DNA of 64,000 nucleotides, from positions 103,210,411-103,274,410 of the forward strand of contig NC_134084.1 of the NCBI RefSeq assembly GCF_000715075.1. Reading direction: 5' to 3'. Positions 30,470-42,689 of this stretch are shown here, piece by piece (the first letter of the stretch is position 1; each line of letters begins with the position of its first letter). The DNA comes from Nicotiana tabacum. Lineage: Eukaryota; Streptophyta; Magnoliopsida; Solanales; Solanaceae. A program made the translations under genes and the position numbers. The notes under the pieces are model-generated. The model made no database searches and was not told where the DNA came from. It saw only the letters and a program-made list of their open reading frames with translations.

Positions 30470-30823
30470 AGATCTAGTTAGATCGGGTGATTACAATTTG
30501 ACCAATGTTACCCTCGAGCATTTTCCCGGAGGTTTGCTCTTCCGCGGCGATCTGTCTTCTTTTGAAAATTTTCATTGATTTTCTATGGTGATAACGTTTA
30601 AATTCGCATGTTTTTTCTGGTAGAGATTGTTCGTGTTGTTGTTCAATTGAAGTGAGTCAAAATTTCAGAGGAAGATTTATCAACCTAGGGTTTGGAGATT
30701 TCTGCACCAGTATGCTTCAGCTTGGGTTTTGACGTGGTTTCGTCTTCGGTTACGAATAAAATTGGTAACCCTAATCATTTTCTCTTTTATTGTATGTGTA
30801 GATTTTCTGCTCATTGTGTATAA

Positions 30824-31270
30824 AATGACAAATGACAATAGTTCTCCATCTAAGTTGGCTACTGGTTGTTCTACGTCTTCTCGTTCTGTGTTTCATGAGG
30901 ACGACTATACTCACTCATGTCATCCTTTCTATGTGAATCCATATGACGTGTTTGGGTCTTCACTAGTTCCTGTGACTTTTGATGGCATCGGGTATGGGAG
31001 TTGGATACGAACTATTTTTTTAGCCTTGTCTATCAGAAATAAATTGGATTTTATAAATGGAACCTCAACTAAACCTCCTGCCAGTTCTCTATTGGCGAGA
31101 TAGTGGCAGAGGTGTAATGATTTAGTCTTCTCATGGTTAACCAACTCCTTGTCCAAAAACATTACTCGTAGCATTGAGTACTCTGAACTTGCCAAAGATA
31201 TTTAGAGTGAGTTGGAGGAAAGATATGGTCAGGCAGATGCTGCAAGAGTATTTGAGCTTAAAAAGGAATT
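30824..31270 (+). pseudogene. Copia D gag, N-terminal part
   Basis: ATG at 30824 (MTNDNSSPSKL). Typical copia gag N-terminus: NPYDVFGSSLVPVTFDGIGY, then YGSWIRTIFLALSIRNKLDF. A TAG at 31101 replaces the Gln expected in LARQWQRC, and a TAG at 31203 replaces the Trp expected in DIWSELEERYGQ. The frame reaches VFELKKEF, where the first solo LTR is inserted; it resumes at 36843 with the AHISQGSLDIASYF segment. Confidence 0.85.
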
Positions 31271-34116
31271 TGTAATGAGCCGACCGGTCGTTTTGAGCTC
31301 TAGCGCGTCGTTCAGTGGTTTGAGGCCCTGAGTAGCTTCACTTCAGGTATTATGACTTGTACGCATGGTCGGAACTGAATTATGAAAAGTTCGGAGTTGA
31401 TTTGGAAAGAGAATTCTCATTTTGGAAGCTTTAAGTCGAAAGAATTGACTAAGATTGGATTTTTGAGTAACCGACCTCGGAATCGGGATTCGAAGGTTCC
31501 AGCAGGTTCGTATGATGATTTCGGACTTGGTTATATGTTCGGATCAGGTTTTCGAAGGCCCGGGAACGTTTCGGCACCTATTGTGAGAGTTAGCATTTTT
31601 GGAAAAATTTCATATGTTTGGGTTGAAGTGAATTTCAGTGTTATCGATGTCCGTTTGGGATTTCGAGTCTGGGAATAGCTCCGTATGGTGATTCTAGTAT
31701 TGGGAGCGCGATCGGAAGTGGATTTGAAGGTCCGTAGGTCATCTTGGAGTCATTTGGCCAAAGTTAAAAATTTGAAGGTTTTTAGGAAGTTTGACTGGTA
31801 GTGGACTTTTTGATATCGGGGCCGGATTCCGAATCTAGAAGTTGGAGTAGGTCTGTAATGTCAAATATGACTTGTGTGCAAAATTTGAGGTCGATCGGAC
31901 GTGATTTGATAGGTTCCGGCGTCGGATGTAGAAGTTTGAAGTTCTAAAGTTCTTAAAGCTCGAATTAGAGTGTGATTCGTGATTTCGACATTTTTTTATG
32001 TGATTTAAGGCCTCAAGCAGGTCTGCGTTATGCTATGGGACTGGTTGGTGTGATTGGACGGGGCCCTGGAGGTCTCAGGTGGATTCCGGGTGGTTAACGG
32101 ATCGAATTGTAGTTGGGAGGAAGAGCTGAAGCCTACTGTCATCTGGTGTAACCGCACCTGCGAGGTCTTGGCCGCAGGTGCGGAGCCGCAGAAGCGGCCT
32201 AGGTGCCGCAGAAGTGTGAGTGGTTGGGCTAGGCTGGGACCGCAAATGAGGTCATTTTGCCGCAGAAGCGGGACCGCACCTGCAGAAGGAAGGGTGCAGA
32301 TGCGGAAGTTGAGGCCTTGGAGGAGGACCGCCGAAGCGGATTGTGGGTCGCACCTGCGGAACCGCAGAAGCGGTCAAGTGACCGCAGGTGCGGAAATGCT
32401 GGAGACAGTGAGGTTCTTTTAAATCGGGGTTTGGGTTCATTTCAACCCCATTTCTTCCATTGGAGCCAATTTTGGAGCAACTTTGAGGTACCATTTTCAC
32501 CACCAAGAATGAGGTAAGTGGTTTATGCTAGTTTTGAGTTTAATACATGATTGTATATAGATTTGAGCATGAAAATTTGCGGAAAACTTGGGGTTTAAGG
32601 GAAAACTAGAAAATTGATATTCTTGGATTTTGACCATGATTTTGGGCATGCAATTAAGAGTAAATTGCATATTTGAGTTCGTGAGGTTATGGGTAAACTT
32701 TATCTTCAAATTTCTTTTGGAATCCGGACACGTGGGCTCGAGAGTGATTTTGTCAACTTTTCGATGGGGGTTAGGAATTGTTATAAATTGGATTATAATG
32801 AGTAATTGAACATATATTAATGGGTTTACATAATTATTGGCTAGTTTTGGAGCGTTATGGGTCAATTTGAGTCTTCGGAAGGGCGTGGAATGCTGGTGAT
32901 GGAACTTCGGAGCAAGATGAGTATCCTTTCTAACCTTGTTAGATGGAATTGTCCCCGTAGGTGAATTAATTGGATTTGTGGTTCTATTTATGGGGGATAC
33001 ATATGCACGAGGTGACGAAAGTCCGTGCGTAGCTACTATTATGTTTAAGTACGGGTAGTCTAGGACCCAAAAGCATGCTATACCTGAAATATTTGTAATC
33101 TTATTGACAATCTAAATTGCTTAAATCATATCGAATTAGTAAATTAATTTTCTAAAAGGTTTAACCTCATTTTCTTAACTGATAAAAGAGAAATTTCCAT
33201 TTCCCCGGATAATTATGCCATGATGACTTCTTGATTGACTGTCTGTGTGTGTTTAATTTTGGAACGGGCCAAACGCCTCAGCAGATTAAATAGATACATC
33301 TATGGTTCGCGTCATTCGACCCTCTGGAAGTGCACAGTTTAAATACCTATTGGATCGGGCCGTACGACCTCGGCATGTTTTGCGCATGCTTGTAATGCTT
33401 GCTTGAGATTTATAAACTGATATTGTCTCCCTGGTATGAGATAAATTGATAAATAATACATTATGAATTTGGGGACTTCTTAATATAAAAAGGAATATTT
33501 ACTTGTTTCTTGACTTGCTTGAATTTACTGCCATTTTTAATAAATCCATGATTATTCGCATTATTAATATATTACTATTGGACCACTAGTAACTATCGAA
33601 GTCGACCTCTCGTCTCTACTTCTTCGAGATTAGACGGGATACTCACTAGGTACACGTTGTTTTTCGTACTCATACAACACTTGCTGTGCATTTTTGTTGC
33701 ACAGGCGCATGTAAGTCTAGTGGCCTAGTTTGGCACAGCGGCATGGTTGATACGGGGACTTAGGCGAGCTGCACCTCTCGAGACGATCCGCAGCCAGCAG
33801 AGTCTCTTTCAGATTATTGTACTGTATTTTCTTTTCTGTCTAATTGTATTCTGGACAGTTGTTGTATTACATTATTTCCTAGAAATTGCTCACGCACTTG
33901 TGACACCGGGTTCTGGGATGATTATGGAGTATTCTGTATGAACTTCTAAACATTATTTTATTTATTTTGTAAGATTATCTTTTACTAGCCAAATTGAAGA
34001 AAAATCATAGTTTTCACAATTATTTAAACGATAATTTAATTAAGTATATATGATTGGCTTGCCTGACAGTGGTGTCCGACGCCATCACGACACTTAGTGG
34101 ATTTTGGGTTGTGACA
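31271..34116 (+). mobile_element. Solo LTR 1 (Tekay-type gypsy family), 2.85 kb
   Basis: Starts TGTAATGAGCCGACCGG and ends GGGTTGTGACA, flanked by perfect 5-bp duplications GAATT (31266-31270 and 34117-34121). No internal retrotransposon sequence is present, so it is a solo LTR formed by recombination between the two LTRs of an element. Its middle (about 32140-32400) is rich in GCAGGTGCGG and CCGCAGAAGCGG repeats, also present in the 3' LTR of element C. Frames within it are not genes. Confidence 0.92.
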
Positions 34117-34127
34117 GAATTAGCTCA

Positions 34128-36842
34128 TGTAATGACCCAGTCGGTTGTTTTAAGAATTAATGCCCCGATCCTCTATTAACTGCTTTCCTCGTGTTTGTTT
34201 CTGCTATTTTGATTTGCCGGGATGATTTGTTTTGAATTTCGGAGTGTTTTGGAACACTTAGTCCCTAAAAAAGAGCTTAATCTTTAGAATTTGGACCGTA
34301 GTCGGAGCAATGTGAAGACGGCCTCGGAATGGAATTCCATCGATTCCGTTAGCTCCGTTGGGTGATTTCGGGCTTAGGGGAGTGTTCGGATTGTGTCTTG
34401 GAGGTTCGTAGCTTATTTAGGCCTGAAATGCCGAAAGTTGAATTTTTGAAATTTCCGGTTCGATAGTGACATTTTGATATCAGGGTCGGAATAGAATTCT
34501 GAAAGTTGGAGTAGCTCTGTAGTGTTGAATGTGACGTGCTTGCAAAATTTCAGGTCATTAGGACGAGGTTTGATAGACTTTTTGATCGAAAGTGGAATTT
34601 GGGAGTTTTTGGAGTTCTTAGACTTGAATCCGATGTTAATTTGGTGTTTTGATGTTGTTTTGAGCATTTTGAAGGTTGGAACAAGTTCGAATGATGTTTT
34701 AGGATTAGATGACATGTTTGGTTGAGGTCCCCTTCGGGTGTGTTTCAGATGCTCAACAGGTCATTTTTGGACTTAGAGAATTGCAGATTTTCTGCTGTTG
34801 TGTTGCAGAGAAAACCTTCATCGTGTTCGCGAGAGGGTTCTCGTGTTCGCGTAAAGCATCTGGGTGAAGCAGCTGAATCATGTTTCACGTTAGCGATGAT
34901 GCCCAGCGTTCGTAAAGGTATGGGCCCTTTGGTCTTCGCGTTCGCGACATGGTCCTCGCGTTCGCGTAGGGTCCGCCAGTGTAAGCTATGCGTTCGCGAA
35001 AGAGGAAATTCTGACCAGTGATTTTTGTGCATCGCGTTCGCGACTATGGTCTCGCGTTCGCGAAGAAGGAATTACCTGGGCAGATTATAAAGTTTCAAAA
35101 TCGAGGGTTTAGCCATTTTTATAAAAACTAAAGTTTGGGAGCTTGGATTTGAACGAGATTTTAAGGGACTTTCAGAGTTATCAATTGGGTAATGATTCCT
35201 AACTCCTTTTTGCTTATAACCCATTAATCTAAACGTGAATTCATCATCTAAATTTGGATTTGGGGTGAGAAATTGGGGAAAATTTTGGAAAGGTTCTTAG
35301 GCCTAATTTTGGGGTTTTGATTAAGATTTTGGCATCGGGTTTGGATAAATTTGGTACGAGTGAACTCGTGAGTGAATGGGGGTTCATAATCCGTAACTTT
35401 TACCCGATTCCGAGAGTGGGCCCAGGGGACTTTTTGGGCAATTTTCTTAATTTCGCGTGTTATTAGTGGAATTAGTTACTTGAAGTTATATTTACATTAT
35501 GCAATTGATTTGAATAGATTTGGGCCATTTGGAGTCGAGTACTCGTGGCAATAACGTGATTTCGAGTTGATTGAGCTGATTCGAGGTAAGTGGCTTGCCT
35601 AACCTTGTGTGGGGGAACTCCCCTTAGGATTTGGTATTGTTGAGATATGAAATGCCTTGTACGTGAGGTAATGAGTGCGTACATGTGCTAATTGTTGAAA
35701 ATTCTATTTTTATTAAGTAACCATAACTGTGTTTTTCTTCCTTGTTGTACATTACTTGCAATTTAAATCTACTGTTAGTTTAGGAAAGCATGTCTAAGTG
35801 ACTTAATTGCTTTACTTGTTCAAACTGCTTTATTTGAATTCTGTGCAGCATGCTAGGTTAGAAATACCTGTTTTACCTTGGTATGAAATTGGATTGAATT
35901 AAATATTCTTCGTGTTGTTGTTGTATGTTTACTTTGGGACTATGGGACGGTATCCCGAGAGATCCCCCTGTTTGCTTACTTTGGGACTACAGATCGGTAT
36001 TCCGGTAGATCCCCCCTGCACATTTATATTTGGAACTACGGGACAACACCCGGTAGATCCCCTGTATTGGATATTTACTTTGGGACTACAGATTGATATT
36101 CCGAGAGTTTTTCCTGCATCTTTATGATTCGGACTACGGGACGGTATCCCGGGAGATCTTCTGGACATTTATGTTTGGGACTACGGGACGGTATCCAGGG
36201 AGATCCCCTGTTGCTATTTCTGTATACTGAGTTAGATTCCTTCTGTGTTTTTATTTGTTATAGACTGTTAGCACTTAAATTATATTGTCGTATTCTATAC
36301 TGTTTTCCTTGTTTTTCATCTATAACCAGTAGGGCCCTGACTTTTCTCGTCACTACTCGACCGAGGTTAGGCTTGACACTTACTGAGTGCCGTTGTGGTG
36401 TACTCATACCCTTCCTACGCATGTTTTTCATGTGCAGATCCAGGTTCTTCGGCTCAGCCCTACCATCCTTGAGGCGAGGCGATTCTTCAGAGACTTCGAG
36501 GTATATCTGTCGCGTCTGCAGACCGAAGAGTCCCTCTCCATTCTCTCTTGTAGTTATAGCCCTTCTATATTTACTTTAGTTTAGACATTCTGGAGTTAGA
36601 GCACTATGTAGTATCCTTAGCTCGTGATTTCATGAGATTCCGGGTTTCGGGAGATTTTTTCAGTTGAAAGTGTGTATTTGTATATGCCGAGTGGCATCTT
36701 AAATGTTTTCATTATGTTTATCCGCTGTTTCTATTAGTTTTTATCTGTTATTTTTCCTTTTCCGCAAATTGTTAGGCTTACCTAGTCGTAGAGACTAGGT
36801 GTCATCACGATAGTTCACGTAGGGCGAACTGGGGTCGTGACA
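34128..36842 (+). mobile_element. Solo LTR 2 (Tekay-type gypsy family), 2.72 kb
   Basis: Starts TGTAATGACCCAGTCGG and ends GGGTCGTGACA, flanked by perfect 5-bp duplications GCTCA (34123-34127 and 36843-36847). Closer to the element C LTR than to solo LTR 1 (shared TTAACTGCTTTCC near the start and AGGGCCCTGACTTTC later). It contains a short tandem block at about 35930-36205 with GGGACTACGGGACGGTATCC-like units and CGTTCGCG repeats near 34840-35060. Confidence 0.92.
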
Positions 36843-36847
36843 GCTCA

Positions 36848-37727
36848 CATCTCTCAAGGCTCTCTTGATATTGCCTCCTATTTCAATAAGATAAAGCAAT
36901 TATAGGTTGAAATTAATGCTATGTCAATTAGTAGAGGTCTGCAACAACATTTGGTTTTATACCTGATTATCAGAAGGATGATGATGTCCAAAAAGTGTAT
37001 TAATTTTTATGGGTCTCAATGATACATATGTGCAAACTAGGAGTAACATCTTTATGATTAACCATTCCCTTCTATGAGCACTGTCTATAGTATCTTGTTG
37101 TCAGATGAGAAGCAGAGGTAGGTTTCTACCTCTCCTCAGTTTCTCCCTACATCTGCTTCTTTCAATGTTGGGGTGTCCAAACAAGGGTTTCGCTCTAGAG
37201 TCAATTTTGATGCTCACAAGTCACTTATGTGCAAGTATTGTAAGAAACCATGTCATACTATTGATAAATGCTACAAGCTGCATGGGTATCCTCATAATTT
37301 CAAATTTACAAAGGGGTTTGGAAGTAGAAAGACTGCAGCTCATGTTGAGGTCAATTCTCCTGGTCCTCCTGCTAGTGTGGTTTCTAATATGGGTTCTGAG
37401 TCTGTCAAATCTTTTGAATCTGGTACTTTTTCAATGGTTCCTGGTCTCACACAAGATCAATTCTCCCAGCTAATGATGTTGCTAAAACAATTCCATGTTT
37501 CTGCTGATTCCTCCTCTACTCCTGCTCTTATGGCTTCTGCTAACTTTGCTGGTAATCTGCTATCAGAAAGTATTTTGCTCAAGTCATGTATGTTGTCACA
37601 AGTAGATAGTTTTGTTTGGATTATAGATTCTGGAGCATCTGATCATATGACCTCACATAAGGACCTACTCTTTGACTTACAAACTCTACTTGTGCCTTGT
37701 CTAGTTTCCCTACCTAATGGCTATTAA
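36848..37727 (+). pseudogene. Copia D gag C-terminal part and protease
   Basis: Continues the interrupted gag after solo LTR 2: SLDIASYFNKIKQL, a TAG where copia gag has Trp, then STVYSILLSDEKQRQV. The zinc knuckle CKYCKKPCHTIDKC (Cx2Cx4Hx4C) lies at about 37230-37275. The aspartic protease active site DSGASDHM is at about 37626. The frame ends at TAA 37725-37727 in LPNGY*V, where a CAA Gln codon is expected. The two gag parts join exactly if both solo LTRs and one copy of each duplication are removed. Confidence 0.85.
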
Positions 37728-40017
37728 GTGAAAGTTCATTTAGTGGGATCTTTGACTTTATTCCCAAATTTCACAATTCATCATATTCTTTATGTTCCTT
37801 CTTTTTAATATAATCTCATATCTGTTCATAAATTGCTAGATCAATACAATGGAATTGTTCTGTTTACTAGAACTCTTTATGCTATATAGGCCCCTTCTCT
37901 GAAGATGCCTCTGGTTCTTGGTAAACTGGATCACAATCTCTACAAACTTCTCCTACCCCCTGTTACTTCTGACAGTGCCACATCCATCTCTTCTCATATT
38001 GATAATTCTTTTTTTTTTCTCATGTATGTGCTTTACCTGAAATAAATAAAATTGTAAAGGCTATTACAAATGTAAATGTTGCTGCCTCTGATGAGAGACA
38101 TGTGACTACTAATGTAAATTTGAATGACATAAACAAAATGGATGTGGTTTGGCACTATAGACTTAGGCATGTTCCTTTTTCTAGAATGAAACATATTCCT
38201 AAGTTTGGGCTGCTACTCTCTTCTAAACAATCTTTTTCTTGCCCAATATGCCCTCTAGCCAGGCAAACTAGATTACCCTTTCCTGATAGCAGTATCCAAA
38301 CCACCAAACCTTTCCAGTTAATACACATTGATACTTGGGGACCCTATCATTCACCTACATATACAGGGTCCAGATATTTTATAACCATTGATGATGGCTT
38401 TTCAAGAGCCACTTGGACCCATCTGATGGGAGCCAAGAGCAATGCCTTTAACCTTCTAAAAGCCTTTATTGCTATGGTTGAAACCCAATTTCAATTGAAG
38501 GTTCAAACCGTAAGGAGTGATAATGCCCTAGAATTAGGATCCAGCACTGTGGAGTCCAAATTCTTTTCTGAAAAGGGAATACATCAGACCACTTGTCCTA
38601 TACACCACAACATAATGGAGTTGTGGAAAGGAAACATAGACATCTTCTGGAGACTGCCAAAGCCCTTCTTTTCCAATCTGGCCTCCCCATTAGATTCTGG
38701 GGAGATTGTGTCTTAACTGCAACATACTTGATTAATAGATTTCCTTCTAGTGTCTTAAAGGACAAAAGCCCATATGAGGTCCTGTATAACAAACTCCCAA
38801 CTTACTCCAACTTTAGAGCCTTTAGTTGCTTGAGCTATTCCACTGTTCCAAAACCTCATAGAGATAAGCTATAACCTAGAGTTATTCCTTGTGTATTTTT
38901 AGGATATCTTTTTGGAAAGAAAGCCTACAAGTTATATGACTTGCAGAATAAAAACTATTTTGTTTCTAAAGATGTTGTATTTCATGAACATATATTCTCC
39001 TTTCTTAAATGTGATTATGTTTCTCTTACTATGACTAATTTTCCATTTTCTGCCTGTTTTGATCACACTAATAAGCAAACTTCTACTTTATCTCATGATC
39101 ACTTCTCTCTTATACAACCTGAAGTACCTAATCCCTTTTCTAATTCTGGAATTTCCCCTTCTTCTACAATGCCTGGGGATATCGCATTCTCCTCTCCTAG
39201 ATCTTCTTCTTCTCCTAATTTTCCTTATTCTCCACAACTTGAATCTGCCCTTCCTCCTTACAATCTTGAATATGATTTTCCTCCTTTTAGGTGTTGTCCT
39301 ATGCCTCATAATCCTCCTATTTACTTGCAGGATTATATCTATACAATCCCATCTACTTGCTCCAGATCTGCAAATTCCTCTATTACAACTATCTCTAGTG
39401 AACCTCATGTCTTTGAGCCAAATACCTATTCTTAGGCAGTAGCTATCCCTGAGTGGCAGGAAGCTATGAGAAAAGAGTTTGAGGCATTGGAGGCAAATGG
39501 AACTTGGGATATAGTAGAATTACCCAAAGGCAAGAAACCAATTGGTTGCAAATGGGTATATAAAATTAAGTACAAAAGTGATGGGAGTATAGAAAGATAT
39601 AAAGCTAGACTTGTGGTGAGGGGTGACACACAAGTTGAGGGCATAGATTTTTATAAGACTTTCTCACCTGTTAAAATTTCCACTGTGAAAATATTAGTTG
39701 ATGTAGCTGTTAAACAAAATTGGCCCTTATTTCAATTAGATGTTAATAATATTTTTCTACATAGGGATTTAGATGAATAAGCATTTATGAAAATTCTGCT
39801 TGGTCTATCTATTTCTTCTTTCACACAAGCTGTTCCATCCAAATCTTCTTCTATTTCTCTGGTTTGCAAACTAAAGAAATACTTATATGGTTTAAGGCAA
39901 ACATCAAGGCAATGATATGCCAAATTATCTCACTCTTTGTCTTTTAGAGGGTATGTGCATTCCCTAAATGATTACTCCATGTTTACTAAGGGTTCTGATG
40001 ATGATTTGGTAATTTTA
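37728..40017 (+). pseudogene. Copia D polyprotein: integrase and first half of reverse transcriptase
   Basis: Integrase core: HYRLRHVPFSRMKHI, CPICPLARQTRLPF (HHCC end), DTWGPYHSPTYTG with the first catalytic Asp, TVRSDNALE with the second, and [14 protein letters not shown] with the Glu; a one-base frame shift near 38600 separates the last two. After a Pro/Ser-rich linker comes the copia RT start ([79 protein letters not shown]). Stops at 38875 (KL*P), 39433 (S*AV) and 39913 (RQ*YAK) stand at expected Gln, Gln and Trp positions. RT is cut at 40017 by the Harbinger-like element. Confidence 0.88.
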
Positions 40018-41007
40018 GGCCTCATTTGTTTGCACTTAATGGAGGTCTGAATCTTAATCATCCAGATATCAGACATTAAATACGTTTGTTTTTAAAGTCT
40101 GAATTTTAATTATTTAGATTTTAATCATTAAGTGTGTTTGTTTTTTTACTTTATAACCACTTAATGGGTCTGAATAGGTTTGTATGATTAAGATCTATAA
40201 CAGAGACTTAATTTCATTAAGATGGTATCACATATTCATTCTTAACTGCCGCCACCGCTTATCATTATCAACTACCACCATGCCGCCGCCACCACCATAC
40301 TAAACCACCACCACCATCCCCACCCCTCCCCACCACCACGTCCATCGCCACCACGCCATTATTATCCTCAATCATAGCCGCCACCATTATCGACCATCAC
40401 CATCCACTGTCCTTACCACTCCGACCACCATCATTCTCACCCATAATCAACACTCATCTACCTCAACTACCACCACTGACCGCCCCATCAACAACCACAG
40501 CCGACACTGCCCATCATTATAACCTACCACCACCCACCCACCATCTTCCTCAGTCACAACTACTACCACCACCTGCCATTATTCACCAACCACCACCACC
40601 ATCCTCAATTATAATCGCCACCACTACCAATCACTACTAGCCACTAGCATGAACCACCACCATCAACCAAAACTACCACCAACCACCGCCTCTAGTCGGC
40701 ATTCACCCGTTAGCCATCACTACCAACAACTATCGTATTTTAAAAAACTATATATTTTATTGATAGAATATTAGATTAGTTATTTCATTTGAATTTTATG
40801 TTTATTAATTTTCAAATAAAGATAAATTTTATACATTCAGATGTTAAAAATTAAATAATCTTAACTATTTCTATTCCGATCTTAATGAACATCTTAATAT
40901 ATTCAGATGTGTATTCAGATTCAGATGTCTTAATCTTATTACAAATCTTGATATTCAGATGTGTATTCAGATTCAGACGTCTTAATCTTAAAAAAACAAA
41001 TGAGGCC
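40018..41007. mobile_element. Harbinger/Tourist-like non-autonomous element, copy 2
   Basis: Ends GGCCTCATTTGTTTGCACTT and (inverted) GGCCTCATTTGTTTTTTT, with a 3-bp TTA duplication (40015-40017 and 41008-41010), the hallmark of PIF/Harbinger target choice. The CAC/CCA-rich core and short TTCAGATGTGTATTCAGATT repeats near the right end are also seen, in part, in copy 1. It is inserted just upstream of the catalytic IDDIIINGTD segment of the copia reverse transcriptase. Confidence 0.85.
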
Positions 41008-41010
41008 TTA

Positions 41011-41935
41011 GACTCCCTGCATAGATGATATTATCATTAATGGGACTGATTTGTGTGAAATTGTTGCTGTCAAAGCCTTTCTCCATGATCAATTCAAAAT
41101 TAAAGACCTAGGAACACTCAATTATTTCTTGGATATTGAGGTTTTGTATTCTGAGAATGGTGTATTACTTCATCAGAAAAAGTTTGTCCATGATTTGCTT
41201 TCAGAGTTTCACTCTTTTGATTGTTCTTTTGTGGTATCTCCTCTTGAAATGCATGAGAAATTGAAAGCAGATTGTGGTGATCCCTTACCTAACCCAGAGA
41301 CTTACACATATCAATGTGTGATATTATTTTTCAATCGCCTGACATTTGTTTTGCAGTGTAGCATTTGAGCCAGTAGAAACCTTGCATTCCTCACATGCAA
41401 GCTGCCTTACGGTTACTCCAGTACCTTAAGGGTACTCCTGACTTTGGTATCTTCTTTAACAACGCTTCTGATCTATCTCTGAGTGTTTATTGTGATAATG
41501 ATTGGGGTACTTGCCCGAATAGTAGAAAATCTGTTGGTGGGTTTTGCATATTGTTGGGTGGTAGTCTTGTGGGTTGGAAATCCAAGAAATAATCTGTAGT
41601 GTCTTTGTCCTCTGCTAAGGCTGAATATAGGTCCATAAGCAAGGCCACAGTTGAGATAACTTGTGTTTGTAGACTTTTTTTCTAACTTTGGCATTTTTCT
41701 TTCTTCTCATGTTCGTTTCTTTTGTGATAATCAGGATGTCATTCACATTACCAAGAATCCTGTCTTCCATGAACGCTCCAAGCATATTGAGCTGGACTGC
41801 CATTTTGTTAGCACCAAGCTGAATGAGGGGCTGCTTCAGTTACTTCACACTTCTAGTGCTACTCAGTTAGCTAACATGTTCACCAAGCCTTTGGTTGAGT
41901 TGTCCATCATCTTCATATTCGCAAGTTGGGAGTTG
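41011..41935 (+). pseudogene. Copia D: second half of reverse transcriptase and RNase H
   Basis: Resumes with IDDIIINGTD (variant of the YVDD catalytic box, in a shifted frame), then FLHDQFKIKDLGTLNYFLDI and SENGVLLHQKKFVHDLL of RT. RNase H follows: QAALRLLQYLKGTPDFGIFF, YCDNDWGTCPNSRKSVGGF, GSLVGWKSKK, a TAA at 41590 where Gln is expected, SLSSAKAEYRS, then [13 protein letters not shown] and ANMFTKPL. The terminal motifs end about 35 bp before the polypurine tract, as is normal. Confidence 0.88.
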
Positions 41936-41962
41936 TTTCACCCTCCAACTTGCTGGGGGGGG

Positions 41963-42225
41963 TGTTAAGTTGTATAAGGAGTATAAGGAGAATGTTACTT
42001 TCTTGGACCTCTTTTCTTTTCCTTTAATTTTTTTTATATTGGGCCCAGAAGCCCACTGTTGTATTTATGCACTCGTTTATTTCAGTCATTGGGTCGGTTT
42101 TAGCTTTTGGCCCATATAGCCTATGTGTAATTGAACACTTCATTTTTAGTTAAGTTTTTTCAAGTGACAGAAGCTAGAAGCTTCCTTTCTCTCTCTCTCT
42201 CTTCGTATCTCTCTAATCCTAGATA
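41963..42225 (+). repeat. 3' LTR of copia element D, 3'-truncated
   Basis: Starts TGTTAAGTTGTATAAGG directly after a G8 polypurine tract, matches the 5' LTR through the CT-rich run and CCTAGATA, then stops about 40-45 bp short of the LTR end. The break abuts a MITE fragment. Confidence 0.87.
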
Positions 42226-42390
42226 AAATTTGAAAAATGCAGTTGGAGTTTTTCAAATTTTCAAAAAATTTTAAAATGCATCTTCAAGTGAAAATTGGAA
42301 ATTTTATAAACAAACGCTGATTTCGGAAAAAAAGAAAAAAATTTGAAAAAAAGGAAAAAATTTCTTATGTCCAAACGAGCTCTAAGAATC
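42226..42390. mobile_element. Right-half MITE fragment (relative of 1530-1831)
   Basis: Shares TTTTTCAAATTTTCAAAAAA, CTTCAAGTGAAAATT, AACAAACGCT and the terminal TTATGTCCAAACG with the element at 1530-1831. The left half is missing at the junction with the copia LTR. Confidence 0.65.
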
Positions 42391-42689
42391 TTCAAAACTC
42401 CTCCTTTCAATTTTTGGTTGACAAATTAGGTCATTATGTATACGACCTAATAAATAATGGGTTAAGTTATATATTATCATTTTTACAAGATTGTCATTAA
42501 TGCTTATCTAATAGATTTATGATAATCTTATAAATGATCTTATCTTATTGTATAAATGTTTTTTAATGTCAAGTGCATAAACTTAATATCGTAAGTAATA
42601 AACTTTCAAAAAAGTTAAATAATTCGTCATAGAAATGCTTTCTTCATACGAATAATTATCATGCTTTGCTATTGTGCGCCTAGCCGGAA
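42391..42689. other. Unassigned A/T-rich stretch
   Basis: About 300 bp without recognisable gene or repeat. It directly precedes the LINE ORF1 start and may include LINE 5' UTR. Confidence 0.35.

Larger units (their letters stand above)
30152..42225 (+). mobile_element. Ty1/copia retrotransposon D, nested and decayed
   Basis: 5' LTR 30152-30455, PBS, gag, protease, integrase, reverse transcriptase, RNase H in the copia order, polypurine tract (GGGGGGGG before 41963) and a 3' LTR truncated at 42225. It is interrupted by solo LTRs at 31271-34116 and 34128-36842 and by a Harbinger-like element at 40018-41007; without them D is about 5.5 kb, normal for copia. Many stops, mostly explainable as C-to-T changes, and one frameshift in integrase make it inactive. 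Confidence 0.93.

Noticed and set aside
32054..32517. Arg- and Cys-rich frames on both strands near 32.05-32.5 kb
   Set aside because: They lie in the GC-rich part of a solo LTR, overlap each other on opposite strands and have no family motif.
34413..35032. Several frames of about 100 codons
   Set aside because: Inside solo LTR 2, with low complexity and no motif; not genes.
38102..41935. Endogenous pararetrovirus or other viral polymerase
   Set aside because: Domain order protease-integrase-RT-RNase H with a D-D-E integrase is that of copia; no movement or coat protein motif is seen. Element C likewise has an integrase and chromodomain, which pararetroviruses lack.
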